From: SHZL01 sp963815185
GTDB lineage: Bacteria; Pseudomonadota; Gammaproteobacteria; Xanthomonadales; SZUA-36
DNA length: 64,000 bases
Direction of reading: 5' to 3'
Assembly (NCBI GenBank): GCA_963815185.1
Contig: CAWFGC010000004.1
Coordinates: 682,001-746,000, forward strand
Shown here piece by piece: positions 35,868 through 45,095 of this stretch; within the stretch, counting starts at the first letter, position 1; every line of letters begins with the position of its first letter. The position numbers were made by a program, and so were the translations under genes. The notes under the pieces are model-generated. The model had not been told where the DNA came from. It saw only the letters and a program-made list of their open reading frames with translations, and made no database searches.

Positions 35868-36286
35868 GTGGCCGGCCTGAAAGTCTGTCAAGTGCTGGAA
35901 GAACGTGGTGATTACGCTTTGACCCGGCAGGTGGTAGATGAAGGCTGGGCCACGCCGCGGCTGGATTTTACCTTCGAAATCATGCGCCAGGAGTACCGGC
36001 ATATGGAACTTCGATGCGCACAGAAGTTGAAAATCTCACGCAAGGCGACCTGAAAAACTTGCATGGCTCCTGGGATTTCGAAGTCTTTCCCGACGGCACT
36101 CTGGTCAGGCACATGATAGTGCTGCAACCGACAGTGCCGGCACCGCGTTGGCTGGTGCTTCTGCACATGAAGAACGATCTGCCCAGGATGATGCGCTGCC
36201 TTCGCGGTCTGTCTGCCGGTAGCGGCTCTGAGCAGGCCATTCACACAGATCTGCTGCAGTGTCCCGGCGATGTACCGGGGCCCTGA
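35868..36286 (+). pseudogene. Remnant of START/SRPBCC-like gene (middle and C-terminal part), frameshifted
   Basis: The frame from 35868 gives GLKVCQVLEERGDYALTRQV, DFTFEIMRQEYRHMELR and then breaks near 36015. The next frame continues as VENLTQGDLKNLHGSWDFEV, FPDGTLVRHMIVLQPTVPAP and KNDLPRMMRCLRGLSAGSGS to a stop at 36284-36286. Alternation of these segments is that of periplasmic START-like (polyketide-cyclase fold) proteins. The N-terminal piece with signal peptide lies 1.2 kb away at 34682. Between 35681 and 35867 I see only unassignable sequence. The function was never determined for such proteins as far as I know. Confidence 0.5.
36150..36286 (+). repeat. Direct repeat A, copy 2 (about 137 bp)
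   Basis: The in-frame, presumably original, copy of the block also found at 34801-34938. It ends with the CTGA containing the stop codon of the START-like remnant. Confidence 0.85.
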
Positions 36287-36373
36287 AATGAAGATGCAGG
36301 ACAGCACGCCGGAAAACGAATTCCGGCGCGTGTTTTCTGGGTCTGGACGTGGTCCTTGACATGGTTGGTGAAT

Positions 36374-36460
36374 TGGTGCCCAGGAGAGGACTTGAACCTC
36401 CACTACCTTGCGATAACTAGCACCTGAAGCTAGCGCGTCTACCAATTCCGCCACCTGGGC
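36374..36460 (-). tRNA. tRNA-Leu, anticodon CAG
   Basis: Read on the minus strand, the 87-nt gene starts GCCCAGGTGGCGGAATTGGT, has the anticodon loop TTCAGGT (CAG, reading CUG), a long variable arm, the T arm GGTTCAAGTCC and an encoded CCA end (36374-36376). The acceptor arms GCCCAGG/CCTGGGC pair. It closely follows E. coli tRNA-Leu(CAG). An 8-bp inverted repeat CAGAGGTA/TACCTCTG (36467-36474, 36481-36488) lies in its leader. Confidence 0.97.
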
Positions 36461-36535
36461 AGAAGACAGAGGTAAGGGGGTACCTCTGCCTTGGGGGTTG
36501 GTCTACAGGCAAAGGGAACCTGCGAACCGGTGCGT

Positions 36536-36564
36536 ACTGTAGTGATTCAGGCCTGGTGTGTCAA
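36536..36564 (-). promoter_or_regulatory. Sigma70 promoter of tRNA-Leu
   Basis: On the minus strand a perfect TTGACA (36559-36564) is followed after 17 bp by TACAGT (36536-36541). The start would be near 36529, about 70 nt before the mature tRNA 5' end. Confidence 0.75.
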
Positions 36565-36642
36565 CAAAAGCAGTCCGGTCTTGCCATGCTCTGGCTGAGT
36601 GTATTTCTCTCAATCCGGACTGAACCCGCCCGGCAGCAGGGG

Positions 36643-37260
36643 CTAAGGCACATCCTGGACGGGCTGACTTGCCGCCAATGCATTCAGCGAGTCAAGAACC
36701 GCATCCGCAATCCGTCCCACCAAGGTCTGCATTTGTGCAACCGCATGTGCGTAGCCGTCGCTGTCAAGATCGCGCCGGAAGTAAAAATCCGCGGAGACCG
36801 GATGCGCCGCATCAACATTCGAAATCAATTGATAGCGGCCTGCAGTTACCACTTCGCCGCGGTCGGTGGCCTGCAGACTGTCCACATGCAGCCGCAGCCG
36901 ATAATCCGTTGTTTGAACGTAGTCGGAAGACTTCAGGTAAAACGCATAGTCGCTCGATTTTTGCTGTAACTGCCTGAGCAGAGCCTTCGGCAATGCCTGC
37001 CCAAGGTTCTCGGCCCATAGATGGCTCCTGGAAACCACCAGTTGATTTTCGCCTTTCTGCATTACCAGGCCGGATTGGCGCAAATACTCCGCCAGCTCGA
37101 CGTTCTCGATTACCAGCGCGGGTTTATTCTCCGTCTGGCGGCCGGTGTCTGTCATCTGAACCGCAGGCGTCAGCATATAGTACGATACCGGCGCGGGGCT
37201 GGATGCACAGCCCGCCAGTGATGCGGCCAAACTCATAACCAGCAACTGCCGGACCCTCAT
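36643..37260 (-). CDS. pqiC: PqiC-type outer-membrane lipoprotein
   Basis: The signal peptide ends in the lipobox LAGC (MRVRQLLVMSLAASLAGCAS), followed by the ABC-transport-auxiliary lipoprotein domain (APVSYYMLTPAVQM, GENQLVVSRSHLWAENLGQA). PqiC partners PqiB in the Pqi MCE pathway that moves lipids between the membranes. 205 aa; its start overlaps the pqiB stop (37257-37260), so the three pqi genes are one operon. Confidence 0.9.
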   Translation of the reverse strand: MRVRQLLVMSLAASLAGCASSPAPVSYYMLTPAVQMTDTGRQTENKPALVIENVELAEYLRQSGLVMQKGENQLVVSRSHLWAENLGQALPKALLRQLQQKSSDYAFYLKSSDYVQTTDYRLRLHVDSLQATDRGEVVTAGRYQLISNVDAAHPVSADFYFRRDLDSDGYAHAVAQMQTLVGRIADAVLDSLNALAASQPVQDVP

Positions 37261-38909
37261 GGTTGCTTCCTCATGGGCACCGCTTCCTCCGCGCGGTCGG
37301 GGGCGAATATCAAGCTATTGGGCTTGTTCTTCAGTTCATCGATCAACGGTTTCAATTCTTCAAACGTCGTTGCCATGGACTGAAGCAGGTTCTTCAATTC
37401 CTGAATGGTCTGTGAATCACCTGAAAATGACTGCGCCATCGCGTCAATGGATGTCAAGGTCACAGTCATTTGTTCGATCAGCTGTGCATTGCGGTCGTTT
37501 TTGACCAGCGCTTCGCCAGATTGCGCCAAAGTCTTGATGCTGGCCAGGGCGGAAGAACCATCCTCAAGCATCTGCTCCAGCTTCTCGATCATCGATTCAA
37601 GCGGCAGGTGATTCATCTTGGCAATAAATTCCTCAATGCTGTCGGTGAATTTATCGATGGTATCGACACCCGTCGGAATGACGGCGAGATCCTTGAAGAA
37701 TTTCAGTTCACTTTCACCGGCGGCCTCATCATACGTCAGGCTCACCATGCGCTGACCCAGCAACAAATTTTGCGACTTGATAATCGCGGTAAGCCCGTGG
37801 CTGATCCAGGTGTTGATGTCCGCGGTAGCGCGCTGCAGGCTCTCTTCGGAATCCGGCAAGCCCAGACGGCCAGGATTGATCTCGATAAGTATCGGTATAT
37901 CCATGGTCTTATCCAGCAGGTTACCGCCGTCCGGAACGTAATCCGTACGCAACACTTTGCCTACCTGCACACCACGATGCATTACCGGCGCCCCCACGTT
38001 GAGGCCGCCCACACTGTCCTTGACCATGACCCAGTAGCGGATCGAGAACAGGTATTGTTTGTCGTTGATTGCTGCGCGATTGGGATAGACATAAAACAAG
38101 GATTGGTCAGCCACCGTCTCTCCCGCCAATTGTCCTTCAGGTGTGGAAAATGAGATGCCGCCCAGGATAACGGTGTCGAGCGTATCGGCCTCCACGACAA
38201 GGCCCTGGCTGGTCAGTTCGGCACGTATTCCGCTCGCTTTCCAGAATCGCGTTTCGCCCGTGATCAATTGGTGATAGGGGGCCTGGATAAATGCGCTGTA
38301 ATAAATCTTGCGATCGGCGAAGTTGATGTCGACGGTCTCGATCTTGCCGACCGCGATTCCTCGATAGTGAATCAAGTCACCTTTCGCAAATGAGAAATCA
38401 CCATCCGAGGTCAGTATGATTCTCAGGCCCGGCGTCCTCAGCGGTGTGAGCGGCGGGGAGTCCAGGCCGGTGAAATGACTGGTGAGTTTGGTGCCGCTGC
38501 CGGGAGAGAACCTGATGAACTGACCGGTCAGCAGCGTGCTCAGGCCCGACACTCCGGACAGGGAAATGGTCGGTTGCACCACCCAGAACCTGGAGCCTTC
38601 CACCAAGAGGTGCCTGAATTCATTATTGATCCGGGCGGTTACAATCACACCGTCCAAGGTGGTGTTCAGTGTGATTTCCTCAACCTGGCCAACCACTACT
38701 TCGCGAGTCTTGATTTTGGTCTTGCCCGCTTCCAGACCTTCGGCAGTTGAAAATTCCAGCGTAATCAGCTGCCCCTGTTTGGACCAGGTGTCATAGACCA
38801 TCCACGCTCCGACCAGGAGGGTAATAATCGGAATCAACCACAAGGCAGAAACGCGCCGCAACGGACTCACCGTTGCTTCTGGTATGTCGCCAACCTGAGT
38901 GTCACTCAT
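37257..38909 (-). CDS. pqiB: PqiB-type MCE-domain periplasmic tunnel protein
   Basis: A single N-terminal membrane helix (VSALWLIPIITLLVGAWMVY) is followed by three MCE domains, recognisable at LEFSTAEGLEAGKTKIKTRE, LILTSDGDFSFAKGD-like (LRIILTSDGDFSFAKG) and FSIRYWVMVKDSVGGLNVGA. A long C-terminal coiled coil (SMIEKLEQMLEDGSSALASI) forms the needle-like tunnel in the known PqiB. ATG 38909 overlaps the pqiA stop by 8 bp. About 550 aa. An ATG at 38915 is an alternative. Confidence 0.92.
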   Translation of the reverse strand: MSDTQVGDIPEATVSPLRRVSALWLIPIITLLVGAWMVYDTWSKQGQLITLEFSTAEGLEAGKTKIKTREVVVGQVEEITLNTTLDGVIVTARINNEFRHLLVEGSRFWVVQPTISLSGVSGLSTLLTGQFIRFSPGSGTKLTSHFTGLDSPPLTPLRTPGLRIILTSDGDFSFAKGDLIHYRGIAVGKIETVDINFADRKIYYSAFIQAPYHQLITGETRFWKASGIRAELTSQGLVVEADTLDTVILGGISFSTPEGQLAGETVADQSLFYVYPNRAAINDKQYLFSIRYWVMVKDSVGGLNVGAPVMHRGVQVGKVLRTDYVPDGGNLLDKTMDIPILIEINPGRLGLPDSEESLQRATADINTWISHGLTAIIKSQNLLLGQRMVSLTYDEAAGESELKFFKDLAVIPTGVDTIDKFTDSIEEFIAKMNHLPLESMIEKLEQMLEDGSSALASIKTLAQSGEALVKNDRNAQLIEQMTVTLTSIDAMAQSFSGDSQTIQELKNLLQSMATTFEELKPLIDELKNKPNSLIFAPDRAEEAVPMRKQP

Positions 38910-40202
38910 AATCATCCCAAAACAGTTTAGGATCCAGGCTGTTGGCGGCCAGCATGGTAAATCCCACCATCCCACCGAAAGCGAGCGCTGCGGGACCAGG
39001 GTAAATGGATAACAGGTTTCCCATCTGGATCAAACTGGCCAGAAATGCCACGACAAAAACGTCAAGCATCGACCAGCGGCCGACAAATTCCGCAGCGCGA
39101 TAAACACCTATCTTACTTTGTGGCTTATTGTACAGCTTGAATTGTTCGCAAAGACACAGCCAGATCAGCGCAATAAACTTCGCTGGAGGTACCAGCAAAC
39201 TGGCGATGAAGATGATTGCTGCAACCAGATAGGAGCCATGCTCCCACAGCAATAGCACGCCGCCGGCAATGGTGTTGAACGTTTGATGGCCCATTTCGTC
39301 TGTGGTCATGATCGGCAACAGGTTGGCCGGTATATACAACAGCAGTGCGGTAAGAATGAATATCCAGCTCCGTTGCAGGCTCTGATGTTTGCGGCCATGC
39401 AAGGGGTGATTACAAAAACTGCAGCGCAGATTGCTTGCAACCTGAACCGTTGTGCAGTGGTTACAGCTCAGCAGATGCTGTCCGTGCAGGGCGCCTGGTT
39501 CAGATGGCATTGGGGCCGGCCCGTTTTTCCCGCACGATCCGCTTGATGACCCGGGTAAGTTGAAACTTGTCCACATGCATCATCGCGGCGATCAGGAACA
39601 CGTTAAACATGCCATACGTCCAAAACGAGAAACCTACCGTCTACGTGCGCCAATGACGCAACTTTGACCATGCTGATCAAGATCCCCAGGAAAAATATTT
39701 CAGCCATATTCCAGAAGCGAATATAGCCGATGATGCGCAGCAGACCGATGGTTCGTGTCGATACTCGATGCAGTTTGATCGCAATGGCGAGCCAGCAAAT
39801 TAATGCGATGAAAATCGTCGGTAACCCTATAATGACGACCAACATGAACGCAGAAAGCGCCAGTTCGTCAAGTTCAAACAGAACCTGGACCGTTTGCAGC
39901 AGCGTGATTTCGCGTTCCTGGCCTTGCACTGTCATATGCACAAAATCAAACAGGCTGCTGAGCATCAGGCAGACCACTGCAGTGATGGAGAAAACAAGCA
40001 TCCGGTCAACGGCGTTGGCGTAGGCGCGGGATAATACGGATCCACAGCGCGGGCAAATTGCTTTGTGGCCGGCGGGCAAGTTCCCCACGTCCAGCAGAAG
40101 GTCACATTCGTGACAAATCACGCAGGATTCGTAGGGTTTGTTGTCCAAAATAGTGGAAATTGATGACATGTCCGGGTGCACAGCGAGTTGCTTTGTGCTC
40201 AT
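38902..40202 (-). CDS. pqiA: PqiA-type inner-membrane protein, frameshifted in the middle
   Basis: PqiA has two homologous halves, each with a zinc ribbon and four membrane helices. The first half shows CHECD and CPRCG, then helices such as MLVFSITAVVCLMLSSLF; the second shows CNHC and CSFC, then WIFILTALLLYIPANLLPIM and GRWSMLDVFVVAFLASLIQM. The frame breaks near 39620, where FWTYGMFNVFLIAAMMHVDK appears in another frame and bridges the halves. The restored length is about 433 aa, normal. It diverges from rnr. Confidence 0.9.
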
Positions 40203-40251
40203 ATTGTGGTTCCCGTATTCTACATTGCGCTCGGGTTTAAGGGATTCACGC

Positions 40252-40257
40252 TACAAT
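40252..40257 (+). promoter_or_regulatory. -10 element for rnr
   Basis: TACAAT lies 32 bp before the rnr start codon. TTGCGC at 40225-40230 is 21 bp away, longer than ideal, so the -35 is uncertain. Confidence 0.35.
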
Positions 40258-40289
40258 ACGCATCCGGATTGAACGAGCATTTTTCTCCT

Positions 40290-42452
40290 ATGGCTGCAGA
40301 CCCATCATCCCGCTCGAAGCACAAGGGCGGAGGACATATCGATGCCACGGCGCCGGACCGTCAGGCCATCCTCGATTTATTGGAGGACCAGGGCCGGCCG
40401 CTGAAACGGCGGGAGCTGTTTGCCCGTCTGGGTATCGAGTCCGACGACAGCCGGGAAATCATGCGCCGGCGCCTCAAAGCCATGGTGCGCGATGGTCAAC
40501 TGGTCAAGAACCGGCGCAATGCCTATGGATTGCCGGAAAAAATGGATCTGGTGCGCGGACGCATCAGCGCCCATCGCGACGGTTTCGGATTTGTCATACC
40601 CGAAAACGGCGAATCCGATCTCTACCTTTCACCGCGCCAGATGCGCCAGGTGTTGCATGGCGACCGTGTACTGGCCTGCATTACCGGCGTGGACGATCGC
40701 GGCCGCCGCGAGGGCGCCATAACCGAAGTACTGGAGCGGGTGCATGACAAGGTGGTTGGCCGCTTCGTGCTGGAAAGCGGGGTGGCGATGGTCATACCGG
40801 ACGATCCGCGCATCAACCTGGATGTGCTGATCCCGCTGGCGGATACCGGCGGCGCGAGACCCGGCCAGGTGGTGGTGGCGCAGATCGTCAAGCCGCCGGG
40901 CGAGCACCAGCCGCCGCTGGGCAAGGTGGTTGAAATCCTCGGTGAAAGCGGTGCGCCCGGCATGGCAACGGAAATTGCAATTCGCAATTTCGATCTGCCG
41001 CACGAGTGGCCGGCCGGGGTGGAAGACGAGGCCGCCGCATTTGGTTCCTCTGTCCCCGCGGAAATGATCGCGCAGCGGCGTGATTTGCGGGATTTGCCGT
41101 TGGTGACCATTGACGGCGCGGATGCGCGCGACTTCGATGACGCGGTTTATGCGCAGCGGCGGCAGAATGGCTGGCGGCTGGTGGTCGCCATTGCCGACGT
41201 CTCCAGCTATGTGAACATCGGCACCGCTTTGGACGAGGAGGCGCAAGCGCGCGCTACCTCGGTATATTTTCCGAGCCGGGTGATCCCGATGTTGCCGGAG
41301 GCGCTATCCAACGGCCTGTGTTCGCTGAATCCTGCTGTCGAACGCCTGTGCCTGGTGTGCGACATGTCGGTCAATGATGAGGGAAAAATCACCCGGTCGC
41401 GTTTCGATGCCGCCGTGATGCGCTCCCAGGCACGTTTGACCTATAACGAAGTCTGGGATTGGCTGGTGAGCGGCAAAGAGGAAATTCGCCCGGGAAAAGC
41501 CGCAATTTCCGCCTCCTTGCGTGACCTGTACGGCCTGTACAAGGCCTTGCGCAAGGCGCGTACCCGGCGCGGCGCCATTGATTTCGACAGCACCGAGGTG
41601 CGCTTCGTGTTTGACGAGCGCGGCGCCGTGGCCGATATCCTGCCGTACGAGCGTAACGATGCGCACATGCTGATCGAGGAGTGCATGATCAGCGCCAATG
41701 TCGAGGCCGCGAATTTCCTGCTGCAGCACCAGATCCCGGCGCCATTTCGCGCCCATGAGCCGCCGCAGGAAGCCAAAGTGGAGGCCCTGGAGCAATTCCT
41801 GCGCAGCCTGGGCATTCGCAAGACCTGGAAAACCCGCCCGGAACCGCGTGATTTCGAGCTCATCGTGCAACAGATCAAGGGCCGTGACGATGAACCCCTG
41901 ATCATGGCCGTGCTGTTGCGCACGCAAAGCCTGGCTACCTACCAGGTAACCAACGTGGGCCATTTCGGGCTGGCCTTGCAGGCCTATACCCACTTCACTT
42001 CGCCGATACGGCGCTATCCGGATCTGTTGGTGCACCGCGCCATTCACCATGTGCTCGAACACCGCCAGGCGGCGGGCTACGCTTACTCGAAGCCGGATAT
42101 CGTCAAACTCAGCGAACATTGCTCGCATTGCTCCCGCCGCGCCGACGAAGCCGAGTGGGACGTGGATGAACGCCTGAAGTGCTACTACATGGAGCAGCGC
42201 ATGGGCGAAGAATTCAGCGCGCAGGTCACCGGGGTCACTTCCTTCGGTTTGTTCGTCGAACTGACCAGAACCCGTGTCAGCGGTCTGGTGCACATCACCT
42301 CCCTGCCCAACGATTATTATCATTTCGACCCGGTTTCGCACCGCCTTACCGGCGGCCGCTCCGGCCGTGTATTCCAGTTGGCGCAAAAGCTCAAGGTACG
42401 CGTGGTCGCGGTCAACGTCGACGACCGCAAAATCGATTTCAAACTGGTGTAA
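40290..42452 (+). CDS. rnr: Ribonuclease R
   Basis: RNase R is a processive 3'-5' exoribonuclease that degrades structured RNA. The order is an N-terminal helix-turn-helix region (RQAILDLLEDQGRPLKRREL), cold-shock domains (VRGRISAHRDGFGFVIPENG), the RNB catalytic core with its acidic cluster TIDGADARDFDDAVY, HFTSPIRRYPDLLVHR, and a C-terminal S1 domain (FSAQVTGVTSFGLFVELTRT). I chose ATG 40290 (MAADPSSRSKHKGG); the frame is open further upstream but nothing there looks coding. 720 aa, no basic tail. Followed 5 bp later by rlmB, a common pairing. Confidence 0.95.
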   Translation: MAADPSSRSKHKGGGHIDATAPDRQAILDLLEDQGRPLKRRELFARLGIESDDSREIMRRRLKAMVRDGQLVKNRRNAYGLPEKMDLVRGRISAHRDGFGFVIPENGESDLYLSPRQMRQVLHGDRVLACITGVDDRGRREGAITEVLERVHDKVVGRFVLESGVAMVIPDDPRINLDVLIPLADTGGARPGQVVVAQIVKPPGEHQPPLGKVVEILGESGAPGMATEIAIRNFDLPHEWPAGVEDEAAAFGSSVPAEMIAQRRDLRDLPLVTIDGADARDFDDAVYAQRRQNGWRLVVAIADVSSYVNIGTALDEEAQARATSVYFPSRVIPMLPEALSNGLCSLNPAVERLCLVCDMSVNDEGKITRSRFDAAVMRSQARLTYNEVWDWLVSGKEEIRPGKAAISASLRDLYGLYKALRKARTRRGAIDFDSTEVRFVFDERGAVADILPYERNDAHMLIEECMISANVEAANFLLQHQIPAPFRAHEPPQEAKVEALEQFLRSLGIRKTWKTRPEPRDFELIVQQIKGRDDEPLIMAVLLRTQSLATYQVTNVGHFGLALQAYTHFTSPIRRYPDLLVHRAIHHVLEHRQAAGYAYSKPDIVKLSEHCSHCSRRADEAEWDVDERLKCYYMEQRMGEEFSAQVTGVTSFGLFVELTRTRVSGLVHITSLPNDYYHFDPVSHRLTGGRSGRVFQLAQKLKVRVVAVNVDDRKIDFKLV

Positions 42453-42457
42453 GTCTG

Positions 42458-43210
42458 ATGACGGCTGCGAAACAACATCTGCTGATCGGTATTCACCCGG
42501 TGGCCGCGGCGCTGAAGACCGCACCCGAGCGCGTTAGCTGTCTGATCATAGCCAACGAGTTGCACAATTCGCGGGTAAGGGAACTGGAGCAACAGGCCCG
42601 CGACCTGGGTATTCGCATCGAGTATCAGCCGCGCTCGGCACTCGATCGCCGCAGTGAGGGCGAACGCCACCAGGATGTGATGGCCGAGTATGCTGCCAGC
42701 AACATCTTCTCGGAACGCGATCTCGATCACCTGCTGGCGGCAATAGAAGGTCCGCCCCTGATCCTGGTGCTCGACGGCATTCAGGACCCGCACAATCTGG
42801 GGGCCTGTCTGCGCACGGCGGAAGCAGTCGGGGTGCACCTGGTTATTTTGCCCAAGGACCGCTCGGCTTCCTTGTCAGCGGTGGCGCGGCGTGCCGCTTC
42901 GGGCGCCGCGGAAGTACTGAATCTGGTATCTGCCACCAATCTGGCGCGGGTGCTGCGCAAACTGAAAGAGCAGGGCATCTGGCTGGCTGCGGCCACCGAC
43001 CAGGCGGAGTATGAACTCTATGCAACCGACCTGAGGGGTCCGCTGGCTCTGGTGATGGGTAGCGAAGGGCAGGGCCTGCGCCGCTTGACCGCCGAACTGT
43101 GCGACTTTCATATCCGCATCCCGATGTACGGCACGGTTCGCAGCCTGAACGTGTCTGTTGCCACGGCCATTTGCCTGTATGAAATCATCCGCCAGAGGGG
43201 CGCCGAATAA
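42458..43210 (+). CDS. rlmB: 23S rRNA (guanosine-2'-O-)-methyltransferase RlmB
   Basis: RlmB methylates G2251 in the ribosomal peptidyl-transferase region. The 250-aa protein has the L30e-like substrate-binding domain (LIGIHPVAAALKTAPERVSC) and the SpoU knot motifs: ILVLDGIQDPHNLGACLRTA (motif 1), LALVMGSEGQGLRRL (motif 2) and IPMYGTVRSLNVSVATAICL (motif 3). ATG 42458 lies 5 bp after the rnr stop; the open frame upstream is antisense-free shadow within rnr. Confidence 0.95.
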   Translation: MTAAKQHLLIGIHPVAAALKTAPERVSCLIIANELHNSRVRELEQQARDLGIRIEYQPRSALDRRSEGERHQDVMAEYAASNIFSERDLDHLLAAIEGPPLILVLDGIQDPHNLGACLRTAEAVGVHLVILPKDRSASLSAVARRAASGAAEVLNLVSATNLARVLRKLKEQGIWLAAATDQAEYELYATDLRGPLALVMGSEGQGLRRLTAELCDFHIRIPMYGTVRSLNVSVATAICLYEIIRQRGAE

Positions 43211-43449
43211 ACCCGCACCCTGGTCCGGGCTGTGCAGCCTCGTTTGAGGCGCCCGTCCGCAGCAAGGGGTCTTCTTTCAGGACACGGCATAAACCCATCC
43301 ATGGGGCCTCGTCTTGAAACATCCCTGTTTCAAACGGTCCCGAAAGTAGACCCCTTACTCCGAACGGGCTTGTGCCAAACGGGAAGTCAGAACCCCTAAT
43401 TTGAATTGGCCCAAAGGTTTTGTTTGATCGCAGGCGCTGAAGATTACGG

Positions 43450-44404
43450 TTAACGCTGGGCTTTGCGGCTGCGGGGATGCGGGCGGCGTCCGGTACCGGC
43501 GGGGGAGCCCGGTTTGGCGCCGGGACGCGCGCGTGCGCGGCGCCGCGGGCTTTGGCGTTCGTTGCGCCGAGCGGCGCTGCCGGCCCTGGCCGCGTCCTTT
43601 TATTGCCTGCAGCGTGAGCTGATCGGCGCTTGCAGCCAGCTTGACGTCCTGGCGCAACACGCGATGGTCACGCGGCGTGATTTCCGACCAGGTGCCGACA
43701 CGCAAGCCTTTGGGCAGCCGGGCGGCGCCGTAACGCACCCGTTTCAGGCGGCTGACCATGCAGCCTACCGCTTCCCACAGCCGGCGCACTTCACGGTTGC
43801 GACCTTCCAGCAGGGTCACCTGAAACCATTGGTTTCCGCTGCTGCCCGGCAGTCGCTGAATATCGCTGAAGCGAGCCAGGCCATCGTCGAGCTGCACACC
43901 CTGGCGCAGGCGTTCGACCTGTTCATCGCTGACCAGGCCGCGAATGCGGCAGACATATTCGCGGTCCACCCGGTTCGAGGGGTGCATCATCGCATTGGCC
44001 AGCTCACCGTCGGTTGTAAGCAGCAGCAAGCCCGTGGTGTTGATATCCAGCCGCCCGACCGCCACCCAGCGGGCGCTGGCGATTCGCGGCAGGCGGTCGA
44101 AAACGGTGGGCCGGCCTTGCGGATCCGAGCGGGTCGTCAGTTCGCCCTCGGGTTTGTTATAGATCAGGCTGCGGTGACGTGCGGGTTCAGCCACCACGCG
44201 CCATTCCTGATCGCGAAACAGGATGCGGTCGTCGGGTTTGACCGAGCGGCCCAATGTGGCTTTCTTGCCGTTGACCAGCACCGCGCCGTCTTCAATCTGG
44301 CTTTCCAGCGATCGGCGTGAACCCAATCCGGCGCCAGCCATGATCTTTTGCAGCCGTTCCGTTGCCGGTTCCGGTCTGGCGGCGGCTGTGTCCGCGGTTT
44401 TCAT
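43450..44404 (-). CDS. rluB: 23S rRNA pseudouridine synthase RluB, tail frameshifted
   Basis: An S4 domain (RLQKIMAGAGLGSRRSLESQ) leads to the synthase core with the catalytic Asp in VAVGRLDINTTGLLLLT, then LLEGRNREVRRLWEAVGCMV. As written, the frame runs on to 43355 with an unusual tail. One frame over, from about 43590, the tail is a basic RNA-binding-type extension (AKPGSPAGTGRRPHPRSRKA) stopping at 43450-43452, which is what RluB proteins have. I therefore prefer that end. The start overlaps the scpB stop as ATGA. Confidence 0.87.
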
Positions 44405-45030
44405 GCTTCCGAATCGCTGGTGGCAGATTCGTCGGCGGACTCTTCAGTGCCGCTGGGGTCGAAGTCCAGCTCCGGTTCCAGGCTCTCCATGTCCCTGAGC
44501 TCGGCCAGCGTGGGGAGATCGTCCAGGCTGGTCAATTTGAAGTAGTCAAGAAAGGCTTTGGTGGTGCCAAACAGCGCGGGTTTGCCCGGCACGTCGCGAT
44601 GGCCCACCACGCGCACCCATTCGCGTTCCTGCAGGGTGCGAATGATGTTCGATCGCACCGATACGCCACGCACTTCTTCGATTTCCCCACGGGTGATGGG
44701 TTGGCGATAGGCAATCAACGCCAGAGTCTCCAGCAGCGCGCGCGAATAGCGTTGCGGGCGCTCTTCCCACAGCCTGGAAATCCAGGGCATCAGTTCCTGG
44801 CGCGTTTGCAGGCGGAACCCCGAGGCGACTTCAACCAATTCGATGCCACGGCCCTCGAGTTCGGCTGCGAGTTCCTCCAGGGCTTTGCTGATATCCTCGC
44901 CGCCATAGCCTTCCTGGCCCTCGAACAGCGATACGAACTGGCTGAGGCTCAGCGGGTTGCCGGCCGCCAGCAGGAGCGCTTCGATGATGCATTTCAGTTC
45001 TGTTGGTTTTGAATTAACGGTTTCCGACAT
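44401..45030 (-). CDS. scpB: Segregation and condensation protein ScpB
   Basis: ScpB is the winged-helix kite subunit of the Smc-ScpAB condensin. Segments ALLLAAGNPLSLSQFVSLFE, YSRALLETLALIAYRQPITR and VRSNIIRTLQEREWVRVVGH are diagnostic, and the C-terminal tail is acidic. 209 aa. It is the middle gene of scpA-scpB-rluB. Its partner smc lies 2.6 kb away at 47623. Confidence 0.94.
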   Translation of the reverse strand: MSETVNSKPTELKCIIEALLLAAGNPLSLSQFVSLFEGQEGYGGEDISKALEELAAELEGRGIELVEVASGFRLQTRQELMPWISRLWEERPQRYSRALLETLALIAYRQPITRGEIEEVRGVSVRSNIIRTLQEREWVRVVGHRDVPGKPALFGTTKAFLDYFKLTSLDDLPTLAELRDMESLEPELDFDPSGTEESADESATSDSEA

Positions 45031-45056
45031 GGAAAACCCTCTTGCAGTGACTCAGA

Positions 45057-45090
45057 GCCATCTCAATGATACCCATTTGAGATGGCTTCT
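45057..45090. repeat. Dispersed inverted repeat, copy 2
   Basis: GCCATCTCA (45057-45065) and TGAGATGGC (45078-45086) with TTCT after, loop 12 nt, in the gap between scpA and scpB. Same arms and tail as 18179-18220. Confidence 0.7.
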
Positions 45091-45095
45091 GAAGA

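Noticed and set aside
36374..36460. tRNA-Leu as an integration site with attL/attR
   Set aside because: No copy of the tRNA 3' end was found at the other side of the electron-transfer region, and there is no integrase gene.
42179..42457. N-terminal extension of RlmB by 93 residues
   Set aside because: It overlaps the intact S1 domain of rnr in another frame, and the family start is at 42458.
43211..43449. Gene between rlmB and rluB
   Set aside because: Only short stems such as GCCTC/GAGGC and a distant AAGGGGTC/GACCCCTT pair are present; no frame has a ribosome site or homology, and the rluB read-through tail is better explained by a frameshift.
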